Assembly: GCA_012962595.1 (NCBI GenBank)
Contig: DTXE01000285.1
Coordinates: 1-10,988 of the forward strand
Reading direction: 5' to 3'
Source: Syntrophaceae bacterium
Lineage (GTDB): Bacteria; Desulfobacterota; DTXE01
DNA: 10,988 bases
Shown: piece by piece, positions 1 to 7,573 of the stretch
Layout of the letters: every line of letters begins with the position of its first letter
How positions within the stretch are numbered: position 1 is the first letter of the stretch
Program-made: the position numbers and the translations under genes
The notes under the pieces: model-generated
Database searches by the model: none
Told to the model about the DNA's origin: nothing
The model's input: only the letters and a program-made list of their open reading frames with translations

Positions 1-1
1 C

Positions 2-586
2 AAGGACACCAGGATATATGCCCCCATGGATGGCATAATAATCCAAAGGTTAGTTTCTGTGGGAGAGTATGTGCAAGCCGGAAATATACTTTTTAAAATG
101 GTTAGTATAAATCCTTTGAAGTTATTCTTCACCTTTCCAGAACGGTATAGTAGCTATCTCTCCGTGGGAAAAGAGGTTACGCTGGAGGTTAGAGCATATC
201 CGGGAGAGGTATTTAAGGGCACTATATACTTCATAAATCCCCAGATAGAGCCTAAGACCAGGGCTGTGCAGATGAAGGCATATGTCAAAAATGATGAAAT
301 GAAGCTTAAACCAGGGTTTTTTGCCGATGTGGACATGGTAGTGGATGTAAATGAAAGGGCCATGGTATTACCTCAGGAGGCAGTACTTTATAAAGGTGAT
401 AGAACCATTGTTTATACCATAGAGGATGGGATAGCCCATGAAAGACAGGTGGAAATAGGGGCGCAATTCGATGGAAAGATTGAAATCCTATGGGGCATAA
501 ACCCGGATAGCATTATAGCTACCAAAGGAAACTATCTGCTTGAAGACGGGAGAAAGGTAGCAGTTATGGAAGAGGCCACAGGATGA
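2..586 (+). CDS. RND efflux pump periplasmic adaptor (membrane fusion protein), C-terminal part
   Basis: This is the C-terminal portion of a membrane fusion protein that links an inner-membrane RND pump to an outer-membrane channel. The frame is open to the left edge, so the gene begins outside the window; the ATG at 26 is internal because the preceding codons continue the family pattern (IYAPMDG, the second half of the lipoyl/biotinyl-like domain that reads AP.DG.I in this family). After it come the beta-barrel domain (roughly LKLFFTFPERYSSYLSVGK to KPGFFADV) and the membrane-proximal domain (VLPQEAVL to the C-terminus). The PGFFADV segment matches the usual PGM.a.V of HlyD/AcrA adaptors. 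The stop overlaps the start of the pump gene (ATGA at 583-586), which indicates translational coupling and one operon. The substrate cannot be inferred. The N-terminal signal or lipoprotein region is not in the window. Confidence 0.9.
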   Translation, partial: KDTRIYAPMDGIIIQRLVSVGEYVQAGNILFKMVSINPLKLFFTFPERYSSYLSVGKEVTLEVRAYPGEVFKGTIYFINPQIEPKTRAVQMKAYVKNDEMKLKPGFFADVDMVVDVNERAMVLPQEAVLYKGDRTIVYTIEDGIAHERQVEIGAQFDGKIEILWGINPDSIIATKGNYLLEDGRKVAVMEEATG

Positions 587-3500
587 TTATTTGGGATACC
601 TGCATAAGAAGACCAGTGGCTACTATTGTAATGATGTCTGCCATAGTGGTATTTGGAATTATAGGGTTTCAAAGATTGGGACTAGACCTATTTCCCAGAG
701 TAGACTTACCTGTGGTAACTATTACCACATACTTACCCGGAGCTAGTCCTGAGACCATAGAATCCGATGTAACCGATCCTATAGAAGAACGGCTCAATGA
801 AATAGAAGGGGTTAAACACATAACATCGGTAAGTGCCTTAGGGGTCTCTCAAATTGTGGTGGAGTTTGTGTTAGAAAAGGATATAGATATTGCGGCTGAG
901 GATGTCCGGGCCAAGGTAAGTGTAGCCAGGCGAGAATTGCCTGAAGATGCAGAACCTCCCATTATAGATAAACTAGATATTGAAGCTATACCCATCATGT
1001 GGCTGGCGGTATCCGGTACCCGGTCTTATAAAGAGATAAGCCAGTATGCAGATAAGGTATTGAAAAGGTGCCTTGAAACAGTACCCGGGGTGGGCTATGT
1101 CCGTCTGGGCGGTTTCCGAGAAAAGGAGATCAAGATATGGCTTGATAGAGAGAAACTTAATGCCCACTCACTTACTGCTGCCGATGTGACCAATGCCCTT
1201 AAAAGAGAGCATATAGAGCTTCCAGCAGGGAGGTTAGAGACCGGTCCTAAGGAATTTCTGGTCAAAACCATGGGTGAATTTCAATCCCCATCTGATTTTA
1301 ACGAGTTAATCATTGCCTTTAGGAATGGAATTCCCATCAGAATTAAGGATGTAGGATATGCCGAGGAGGGATTTGAGGACATAGAAGAAGAATATCGAAC
1401 TCTGGCCCGTTTTAACGGAAAGTCTGCCACAGCATTAGGTATTTCCAAGCAAGCAGGTACCAATGCGGTTGCGGTAGCCGATGCGGTCAAAAAGCGACTG
1501 GCCGAACTTATACCCACCATGCCTTTGGGCATAAAGGTAGATATAGCTTACGATGCCTCTAAATTCATTAAGGCCTCTATTCGAGGGGTGCAAACTGATC
1601 TTTTGATAGGTGTTGTCCTGGTAGTTATAGTAATTGGATTTTTCTTAAGGAGTGTAGCCCCTACATTGGTTGCTGCTCTGGCTATTCCCACTTCCCTTAT
1701 TGGTACTTTTGCATTCATGTATTTCTTCCATTTCACAGCGAACAATCTTACTATGATTGCCTTATCTATTGCGGTTGGCTTGGTGGTAGACGATGCCATT
1801 GTGGTGCTGGAAAATATATTTCGCCATATGGAGGAAGGAAAGACCAGGATTGAGGCAGCTAGCTTTGGAACTAAAGAGATTGCCTTCGCAGTAGTTGCAG
1901 CTACCTCCTCTATATGTGCGGTATTCATTCCCGTAGCCTTTATGGGAGGGATAATCGGTAGGTTCTTCTTTCAATTCGGCGTGACGGTTGCGGTTGCTGT
2001 TACCCTGTCACTCCTGGTTTCCCTGACCTTAACCCCTATGGCCTGCTCCAGGATTCTCAAAACAGGGGGCAAGAAAAATCCTGTGTATAAATGGATCGAG
2101 AGAGGGCTGGTTGGTGTAAACTCCATATACCGAAGGCTGTTGAAATGGGCATTGGGGCATCGATTTACCATCTTGGGTATAGCTATGGGCATCTTTCTCA
2201 TAACCATCTTTCTGGGTAGCTTAATCAAGAAAGAGTTTATTCCCGCCCAGGATGAGAGCCACTTCCTTATCTATGCCAAGACCATGCAGGGGGCGAGCAT
2301 GGAATATACTGATTATTATTTCAGGCGGTTTGAACACATCCTAAGCAGAATCCCCGAGGTCCGAACCTATTTCACTGCTATAGGAACAGGGGATATTACA
2401 GATGTAAATGAGGGATATATGTTCATCAACATGTTAGATAGGGATAAGCGAGAGAGGACGCAACCCACGGTTATGACTGAGCTAAGAGGTAAATTAGGAA
2501 AGATTCCTGGTGTTATCACAGCGGTGAGTTATGTCCCTCGGGTGCAAATGGGGGGCTTAAGAGAATCTGATGTGAACTATGTGATAAAAGGACCGGATCT
2601 TAAGAAGCTTGAACAATACTCTGAGGAGATAAAGAGGCAGCTTAGGGCTATACCGGGGATTGTGGATGTAGACTCGGATCTGGAGCTTTCACGGCCAGAA
2701 ATCAGAATTTACGTGGATAGAGATAAGGCTGGGGATTTGGGGGTTAGTGTGGAGGCCATCTCCACCACGCTTCAGACACTGGTGGGCGGGGTGGATGTGG
2801 TTAAATATAAGAAAATGGGAGAGCGGTATGATGTGAATGTTAGGCTTATTAGGACCAAAAGAACGGCCCCTAAGGATATTCTTAATATTGCCGTTCCCAC
2901 AAAAGAAGGGAGGCTGATTTCTTTAAGCAATGTTATTGACATAGTACAAACCTCTGGGCCAGCCAATATTCGCAGGCGTGACAGGCAAAGGGCTGTTCAA
3001 ATCTATGCCAATGTGGAGCCGGGAATTAAAACTCAGGGAGAGGCCTTGGCGGATTTTGAGAGAATTGCAGCCAGTGTCCTTCCTAAAGGCCAGGGGTATA
3101 GTACTGCTGTTGCTGGGAGAACCGAAATCATGATGGAATCATTTGGTTATCTGTTCTTTGCTCTCTATTTGGCCATTATTATTATCTATATGGTTCTGGC
3201 TGCTCAATTTGAGAGTTTTATCCATCCCTTTACCGTTATGCTCTCCCTTCCCCTAAGCTTAATTGGAGCCTTTGGTGGTCTAGTTATTGCCAGGCAGACC
3301 TTAAATATCTTTAGCCTGATAGGATTTATCATGATGATGGGACTGGTAACCAAGAATGCCATACTTTTGGTGGATTATACTAATACCCTGAGATCAAGGG
3401 GTATGGAAAAGACAGAGGCCTTATTAACCGCAGGTCCTGTGAGACTTAGGCCTATTCTTATGACAGCCCTAACCACTATATTTGCAATGCTCCCCATAGC

Positions 3501-3672
3501 CTTAGGTTATAGCGAGGGTGGTGAAGCAAGGTCCCCCATGGGAGTGGCCGTGGTTGGTGGTATGACCACCTCCACCTTTCTTACCTTGGTGATTATTCCC
3601 GTAGTTTACTCTCTCCTTGATGACCTGGTGATAAAAATCAAAGATATGTTTGAGAAAAGGACTGTTAAATGA
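583..3672 (+). CDS. RND (HAE1/AcrB-like) multidrug efflux pump, inner-membrane subunit
   Basis: A 1029-residue proton-driven RND transporter, the usual full length for the AcrB/HAE1 family. It should sit in the inner membrane as a trimer and export hydrophobic or amphiphilic compounds through the adjacent adaptor and an outer-membrane channel not seen here. The N-terminus (IIWDTCIRRPVAT) has the typical FI.RP beginning, followed by a periplasmic porter domain (about 35-335), membrane segments TM2-6 (about 338-490), TM7 (about 528-548), a second porter domain, and TM8-12 (about 855-1010). Proton-relay residues are present: the DD pair at 403-404 in GLVVDDAIVVLEN and a lysine near 924 in GLVTKNAILLVDY. 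The start overlaps the adaptor stop by four bases, and a GGAAGAGG ribosome-binding site lies at 568-575, seven bases upstream. Drug versus lipid or other substrate cannot be told from sequence alone. Confidence 0.96.
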   Translation: MIIWDTCIRRPVATIVMMSAIVVFGIIGFQRLGLDLFPRVDLPVVTITTYLPGASPETIESDVTDPIEERLNEIEGVKHITSVSALGVSQIVVEFVLEKDIDIAAEDVRAKVSVARRELPEDAEPPIIDKLDIEAIPIMWLAVSGTRSYKEISQYADKVLKRCLETVPGVGYVRLGGFREKEIKIWLDREKLNAHSLTAADVTNALKREHIELPAGRLETGPKEFLVKTMGEFQSPSDFNELIIAFRNGIPIRIKDVGYAEEGFEDIEEEYRTLARFNGKSATALGISKQAGTNAVAVADAVKKRLAELIPTMPLGIKVDIAYDASKFIKASIRGVQTDLLIGVVLVVIVIGFFLRSVAPTLVAALAIPTSLIGTFAFMYFFHFTANNLTMIALSIAVGLVVDDAIVVLENIFRHMEEGKTRIEAASFGTKEIAFAVVAATSSICAVFIPVAFMGGIIGRFFFQFGVTVAVAVTLSLLVSLTLTPMACSRILKTGGKKNPVYKWIERGLVGVNSIYRRLLKWALGHRFTILGIAMGIFLITIFLGSLIKKEFIPAQDESHFLIYAKTMQGASMEYTDYYFRRFEHILSRIPEVRTYFTAIGTGDITDVNEGYMFINMLDRDKRERTQPTVMTELRGKLGKIPGVITAVSYVPRVQMGGLRESDVNYVIKGPDLKKLEQYSEEIKRQLRAIPGIVDVDSDLELSRPEIRIYVDRDKAGDLGVSVEAISTTLQTLVGGVDVVKYKKMGERYDVNVRLIRTKRTAPKDILNIAVPTKEGRLISLSNVIDIVQTSGPANIRRRDRQRAVQIYANVEPGIKTQGEALADFERIAASVLPKGQGYSTAVAGRTEIMMESFGYLFFALYLAIIIIYMVLAAQFESFIHPFTVMLSLPLSLIGAFGGLVIARQTLNIFSLIGFIMMMGLVTKNAILLVDYTNTLRSRGMEKTEALLTAGPVRLRPILMTALTTIFAMLPIALGYSEGGEARSPMGVAVVGGMTTSTFLTLVIIPVVYSLLDDLVIKIKDMFEKRTVK

Positions 3673-3689
3673 GAGAGTATAAATGGTAT

Positions 3690-3694
3690 AGGAG
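3690..3694 (+). promoter_or_regulatory. Ribosome binding site fixing the TTG start of the TrmO-like gene
   Basis: AGGAG sits five bases before TTG at 3700. No ATG or GTG start exists in that frame between the pump stop (TGA, 3670-3672) and this TTG, so the site decides the start. Confidence 0.7.
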
Positions 3695-3699
3695 AAATA

Positions 3700-4113
3700 T
3701 TGATCACTAAATCCTTCAAGATATTTCCTATAGGAAGAATAAATAAGCAAAATGGGATTACCATCGAGATATATGAAAAATATATCGATGCACTTTTAGG
3801 GCTTGATCAGTTTTCTCACATAATTGTCCTCTATTGGCTTCATAAGAGTGATACTGAGGCGAAGAGAGATATTCTTCAGGTGCATCCAAGAGGTGATATA
3901 AGAAGGCCATTGAGAGGGGTTTTTGCAACCCGTTCACCAGTAAGACCAAATCCCATAGGTATGTCTGTGTGTAAGATTTTATCGGTAGAGAAAAATAGTA
4001 TCAGAATCAATGCCATCGATGCCCAGGATGGTACCCCAGTTATGGACATAAAACCTTATATCCCCAGAAATAATTCAATCCCTAATGCCAGTTGTCCTGA
4101 GTGGCTGGAATGA
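3700..4113 (+). CDS. trmO: TrmO/YaeB-like tRNA (t6A37) N6-methyltransferase, short form
   Basis: A 137-residue protein of the UPF0066/TsaA family. The characterised E. coli member (TrmO) uses S-adenosylmethionine to methylate N6-threonylcarbamoyladenosine at position 37 of threonine tRNAs. Diagnostic motifs are clear: GVFATRSPVRPNPIGMS at residues 73-89 and DGTPVMDIKPY at 110-120, with an early FSHI at 38-41. It carries only the N-terminal catalytic beta-barrel domain; E. coli TrmO is about 235 residues with a C-terminal extension, but short one-domain forms are common in bacteria and archaea. The start is TTG at 3700 with AGGAG at 3690-3694, five bases away. The only nearby ATG (3683) is out of frame and runs into a stop. 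The gene lies 27 nt after the pump gene, so it is probably cotranscribed, although no functional link is obvious. Short homologs may differ in substrate. Confidence 0.9.
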   Translation: MITKSFKIFPIGRINKQNGITIEIYEKYIDALLGLDQFSHIIVLYWLHKSDTEAKRDILQVHPRGDIRRPLRGVFATRSPVRPNPIGMSVCKILSVEKNSIRINAIDAQDGTPVMDIKPYIPRNNSIPNASCPEWLE

Positions 4114-4692
4114 TCACTTCACAAACCGGTTAATCAATATATTGTGACTTATGCCAAAGTCCTTAATTTTTCTGGGATCAAACTTTCCTGAAAGATATGC
4201 CTTTTTAAATTTTGGTTTATCAAGTAGATAAAGGATAAAGCTCAGATGTCCCGAATAGCCGGTATCATCCAGATACTGCAACTCTCTTACCACTTCATTC
4301 GCTAGCTTGACTGCCTGGCGGTGGATGATTGGTGGACCACCATTGCATTTTTCAACGGAATAAAGCCGGCGGCAGCTGAAGGGGCGAATGTCGTAGATTA
4401 AACAGGTATTATCTTCTTTGAGGAATGCACACTTAGCGAATTTATTGTTTTCCTTCTCTGCCCTATTTTGAGCCAGTCTCTTTTGAATCTCTGCTTTCAA
4501 TGGCTTGGCAAGTGTGTTTATCCGTTCATGTATAATGATCCCCTCCAGAGTTGTAATATCCACATTACCCACATTGATACAGCAATCAGCACACCCTATC
4601 TGGCAAACAGCGGCCTTTTTAAATTCAGAGACATCTCTTTCGAATCGATTATATATCTCCACTAACCTTCCTTTCTTATCTTTTATTGTCAT
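4114..4692 (-). CDS. YkgJ-family cysteine-cluster protein (CxxxCxxCC metal-binding domain)
   Basis: A 192-residue soluble protein of the YkgJ / zinc- or iron-chelating cysteine-cluster family. The eight cysteines are arranged as C30-x3-C34-x2-C37-C38 (CQIGCADCC), then C88, C97, C107 in RPFSCR, and C116. IYDIRPFSCR is the family's typical second half. Members are thought to bind a metal or Fe-S cluster; no reaction is established, so the role here is unknown. No signal peptide or membrane segment is seen. The ATG at 4692 has no ribosome-binding site. A GTG at 4662 (product starting MEIYNRFERD) has AAAGGA/GGAAGG at 4674-4666 just upstream and is a strong alternative start, supported by a possible promoter lying only about 8 nt before the ATG. 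The stop abuts the stop of the convergent TrmO-like gene with no gap. Confidence 0.85.
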   Translation of the reverse strand: MTIKDKKGRLVEIYNRFERDVSEFKKAAVCQIGCADCCINVGNVDITTLEGIIIHERINTLAKPLKAEIQKRLAQNRAEKENNKFAKCAFLKEDNTCLIYDIRPFSCRRLYSVEKCNGGPPIIHRQAVKLANEVVRELQYLDDTGYSGHLSFILYLLDKPKFKKAYLSGKFDPRKIKDFGISHNILINRFVK

Positions 4693-4706
4693 GGGTAGCT
4701 AATACT

Positions 4707-4715
4707 ATTATCACA
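4707..4715 (-). promoter_or_regulatory. Possible extended -10 promoter for the YkgJ-like gene
   Basis: Reading the minus strand, TGTGATAAT (4715 down to 4707) fits an extended -10 element (TGn followed by GATAAT, five of six matches to TATAAT). No good -35 hexamer is visible 17 nt upstream, as is usual for extended -10 promoters. Transcription would begin near 4700, leaving about 8 nt before the ATG at 4692 but about 38 nt, including a ribosome-binding site, before the GTG at 4662. Confidence 0.35.
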
Positions 4716-4841
4716 ATTGGTAAGAAATTTCCACTGGCAGATTTAGCTCAAAGATGAAAGGAAAATTGGAGACTGTGGTTGGCAATTACCTGAACTTCTG
4801 CTATATTGCCAAATTTATCTAAATTCTTAAAAGATATAGAA

Positions 4842-7190
4842 ATGGTAGCAAATAAAAACTGGCATAATATGGACGTGACAGAGGTCATGGCCTCTTTGAA
4901 ATCAAGTAGTCTGGGCTTGAGTCAAGAGGAAGCCAAACGCCGTCTGGTTGAGTTTGGCCCCAATGAGCTTATAGCAAAGAAAAGGGTGTCACCCTGGATT
5001 ATTTTCCTGCGACAATTTCAGAACTTCTTCATTATCATTCTGCTAGTAGCTGTGGTTATTTCCGCCATTTTAGGTGAGATAGTAGATTCTATGGTAATTG
5101 CCGTTATTGTTCTATTCGCTTGCGGTCTTGGTTTTATTCAGGAATACAGGGCAGAACGCGCCATGGAGGCCTTGAAAAGAATGGCAGCTCCCATGGCCCC
5201 GGTTATAAGAGATGGTGAGGAGATAGAGATAGCTTCAAGGGATTTAGTTCCTGGTGATGTAATCTCACTTAGGACAGGGGATCGCATTCCAGCTGATGCC
5301 CGCCTTATTGAGGCAATAAACCTTAAGATCGATGAGGTTCCCTTAACGGGTGAGTCTATTCCAGTAAACAAGGTTACCAGACATATCACGGAAGAGGTAG
5401 TGGTTGGTGACAGAAACAATATGGTTTATATGGGTACGGCAGCGGTTTATGGTAGAGGAAAGGCTATAGTAACCGCTACTGGTATGGCTACTGAGTTTGG
5501 CAAGATTGCGGGTATGCTCCAAGATGTGGAGGAAAGACCAACTCCTCTTCAGGAAAGCCTCGATCATTTGGGAAAGTGGATTGCCATAGGTGCAATTACC
5601 CTATGTGCATTACTAGCTATTTTGGGAATTATGAGGGGGCATAAGATCCTGGAGATGTTTATTTGGGGAGTGAGCTTGGCCATAGCAGCAGTACCTGAGG
5701 CCCTCCCAGCAGTAGTCACCATGGGGCTTGCTATAGGGGTGCAAAGAATGGTAAGGCGCCATGCACTTATTAAGAAGCTACCTGCTGTGGAAGCCTTGGG
5801 TTGCACTACAGTTATTTGTTCCGATAAAACCGGCACTTTGACACAAGATCAAATGACGGTGAGCAAGTTATATGCTAATGGGAGGATTTTTGATGTCACG
5901 GGAGTAGGTTATGAGCCAAGTGGACAATTTTACTCGGATGGTAAGGCCATACATCCTAGTGATGATCCTCATCTGAAAAGGCTCTTGCACATATGTTGTC
6001 TATGTAATGATGCTGGCCTAAAATCAGTTAACGGGGTTTGGGAGATAAAGGGAGACCCTACAGAAGGTGCATTATTGGTGGTGGCTGCTAAGGCAGGAAT
6101 ATGGCAGGATGAAATCTCTTGTCAATTTCCACGTGTCCGCGAAGTACCCTTCTCTTCAGAAAGAAAGAGAATGACTACTATCCATAAGGTTAGCCGAGGC
6201 AGATTTGCCTATTCTAAAGGGGCATGTGAAGTAATCCTTAATTCATGCACTCATATTTATAGAGATGGGAGAGAAAGGAGATTAGATAGCAGAGATATAG
6301 AGGTTATTCTTAATATCTTCCAAAATATGGCCAACAATGCCCTTCGAGTGTTAGCTGTGGCCTATAGACACCTTCCCACTGACATAGAGTTACCAGAAAC
6401 TGCTGAACAAGAGATGGTTTTTGTAGGCTTGGTAGGGATGATGGATCCCCCACGGGAGGAGGTAAAGGAGGGGATAAGACTGTGCCAGCGTGCAGGCATA
6501 AGATCTATAATGATAACTGGAGACCATAAGCTTACCGCCATGGCTATTGCTAAGAAGATAGGTCTCCTAAAAAGGGGTATTGCTTTAAGTGGATCCGAAC
6601 TCGACAAGCTGGGTGATGATGAACTGGATGAGATGGTGGAAAATATAGATGTTTATGCCAGGGTTTCCCCAGCTCACAAACTCAGGATAGTGAATGCCTT
6701 GACTAAAGATGGACATGTGGTAGCCATGACAGGAGATGGGATAAATGATGCCCCGGCCTTGAAGAAGGCAGACATCGGGATTGCCATGGGCGTAACAGGA
6801 ACAGATGTAACCAAGGAGGCTGCCGATATGGTGCTTACCGATGACAACTTTACCTCCATTGTAGCTGCTGTGGAGGAGGGAAGAGGTATTTTTGTCAATA
6901 TTAAAAAATATCTTGTGTATTTGCTTTCCTGTAATCTGGGTGAGATACTTTTGATGGCCGCTGCCATCCTAGTTGGTCCTCTCATGCAACTGCCGGCTGG
7001 TATTTTGCCCCTTGTAGCCGTTCAGATTCTATATGTAAATCTGGCCCCAGATGGCCTGCCGGCCATTGCATTATCTGTGGAGCCACCAGATATCGATATT
7101 ATGGATCGTCCGCCTCGACCCCGTCAAAATGGCATTTTTACTCCATCTGTACTGAAATTTCTTTTTGGGCTGGTATATGGACGGCCTTAG
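4842..7190 (+). CDS. P2A-type Ca2+-transporting ATPase, main part, frameshifted near its C-terminus
   Basis: An inner-membrane P-type ATPase that pumps Ca2+ or a related cation. Residues are numbered from the TTG at 4806, which is the alternative start; the ATG at 4842 is preferred because the family's N-terminal WH motif begins just after it, but neither start has a clear ribosome-binding site. The order is an N-terminal cation ATPase domain (WHNMD, GLSQEEAKRRL, FGPNEL), M1-M2 (about 73-112), actuator loop with TGES at 181-184, M3-M4 with PEALP at 298-301, phosphorylation motif DKTGT with Asp340, nucleotide-binding KGDPTEGAL at 415-423, TGDH at 571-574, hinge TGDGINDAP at 642-650, and M5-M6 (CNLGE; NLAPDG, where SERCA has NLVTDG). 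The frame ends in TAG at 7188-7190 at the start of M7; M7-M10 follow in another frame (7166-7540). A full protein would be about 900 residues, normal for the family. Confidence 0.93.
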   Translation: MVANKNWHNMDVTEVMASLKSSSLGLSQEEAKRRLVEFGPNELIAKKRVSPWIIFLRQFQNFFIIILLVAVVISAILGEIVDSMVIAVIVLFACGLGFIQEYRAERAMEALKRMAAPMAPVIRDGEEIEIASRDLVPGDVISLRTGDRIPADARLIEAINLKIDEVPLTGESIPVNKVTRHITEEVVVGDRNNMVYMGTAAVYGRGKAIVTATGMATEFGKIAGMLQDVEERPTPLQESLDHLGKWIAIGAITLCALLAILGIMRGHKILEMFIWGVSLAIAAVPEALPAVVTMGLAIGVQRMVRRHALIKKLPAVEALGCTTVICSDKTGTLTQDQMTVSKLYANGRIFDVTGVGYEPSGQFYSDGKAIHPSDDPHLKRLLHICCLCNDAGLKSVNGVWEIKGDPTEGALLVVAAKAGIWQDEISCQFPRVREVPFSSERKRMTTIHKVSRGRFAYSKGACEVILNSCTHIYRDGRERRLDSRDIEVILNIFQNMANNALRVLAVAYRHLPTDIELPETAEQEMVFVGLVGMMDPPREEVKEGIRLCQRAGIRSIMITGDHKLTAMAIAKKIGLLKRGIALSGSELDKLGDDELDEMVENIDVYARVSPAHKLRIVNALTKDGHVVAMTGDGINDAPALKKADIGIAMGVTGTDVTKEAADMVLTDDNFTSIVAAVEEGRGIFVNIKKYLVYLLSCNLGEILLMAAAILVGPLMQLPAGILPLVAVQILYVNLAPDGLPAIALSVEPPDIDIMDRPPRPRQNGIFTPSVLKFLFGLVYGRP
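7162..7169 (+). other. Frameshift site in the Ca2+ ATPase gene (TTTTTGGG)
   Basis: Before this point the ATPase reads in the frame of 4842; after it the family-consistent protein reads one frame back. Adding one T to the five-T run, or re-reading one base at TTT (7164-7166), joins KFLF to WAGIWTALVAFGVF without a break, exactly the expected M7. A lost base in a homopolymer, by mutation or by sequencing or assembly error, is the simplest explanation. T TTT GGG is not a good canonical -1 slippery heptamer because only the UUU codon can re-pair, so programmed frameshifting is less likely. Confidence 0.8.
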
Positions 7191-7540
7191 TAGCCTTTGG
7201 AGTTTTCGTTTGGGCTATTAACTCGGGCCGAAGCATCATTGAATCACAGTGCTTATGCTTTGTTACCTTGGTACTTGTGGAATTCTTTAATGCCCTCAAC
7301 TGTCGGTCTGACAGGTACTCTCTATTCAAATTGGGCCTTTTTACCAATAAATGGCTATTATTGGCAATAGCCTGGGAGTGTGTGGTGATAAGCTTGGTAG
7401 TCTATCTTCCATTTCTACAACATCCATTTCATACCTATGCCCTGAGTGCCATCGATTGGGTGGTAGCCATCCTCTGTGCTTCGACTATCTTTGTTGTAGT
7501 AGAGATATCCAAGTTTTTAGACTGGATTGGAGATCATTGA
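7166..7540 (+). pseudogene. C-terminal fragment (M7-M10) of the Ca2+ ATPase in the shifted frame
   Basis: This frame continues the ATPase: WAGIWTALVAFGVFVWAINSG (M7), then a segment ending VLVEFFNALNCRSD (M8), SLFKLGLFTNKWLLLAI (M9), and a last helix before VEISKFLDWIGDH. This matches the P2A cation ATPase C-terminal domain; NALNCRS..SLF is typical. The glutamate in VEFFNALN aligns with SERCA Glu908, a Ca2+ ligand of site I, so the ion site is complete only if the two frames are joined. A separate short gene starting at TTG 7268 could be predicted here, but it would begin in the middle of M8 and has no ribosome-binding site, so it is a fragment rather than an independent gene. Codons and family match show no decay (no further stops), which suggests the break is recent or an artefact. 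Confidence 0.85.
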
Positions 7541-7573
7541 TATATAGGCTGCTCCGATAAGGTTTTAAAATTG

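Noticed and set aside
1548..1928. Open frame of 126 codons on the minus strand inside the RND pump gene.
   Set aside because: Antisense to a membrane-segment region of a clear pump gene; composition is that of a reverse-complement shadow.
4754..4822. A 22-codon open frame (ATG at 4754, TAA at 4820-4822) upstream of and overlapping the TTG start of the ATPase, possibly a leader peptide.
   Set aside because: No ribosome-binding site before its ATG, no distinctive residues, and length expected by chance; too weak to annotate.
7163..7169. TTTTGGG considered as a programmed -1 frameshift slippery site in the ATPase gene.
   Set aside because: Only the UUU codon can re-pair after slipping; the next codon GGG to TGG mismatches at the first base, and no downstream stem or pseudoknot is evident by eye.
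7541..7573. The 33-nt gap between the convergent ATPase tail and PAP2_3 gene checked for a shared terminator.
   Set aside because: No GC-rich hairpin with a T run was found on either strand.
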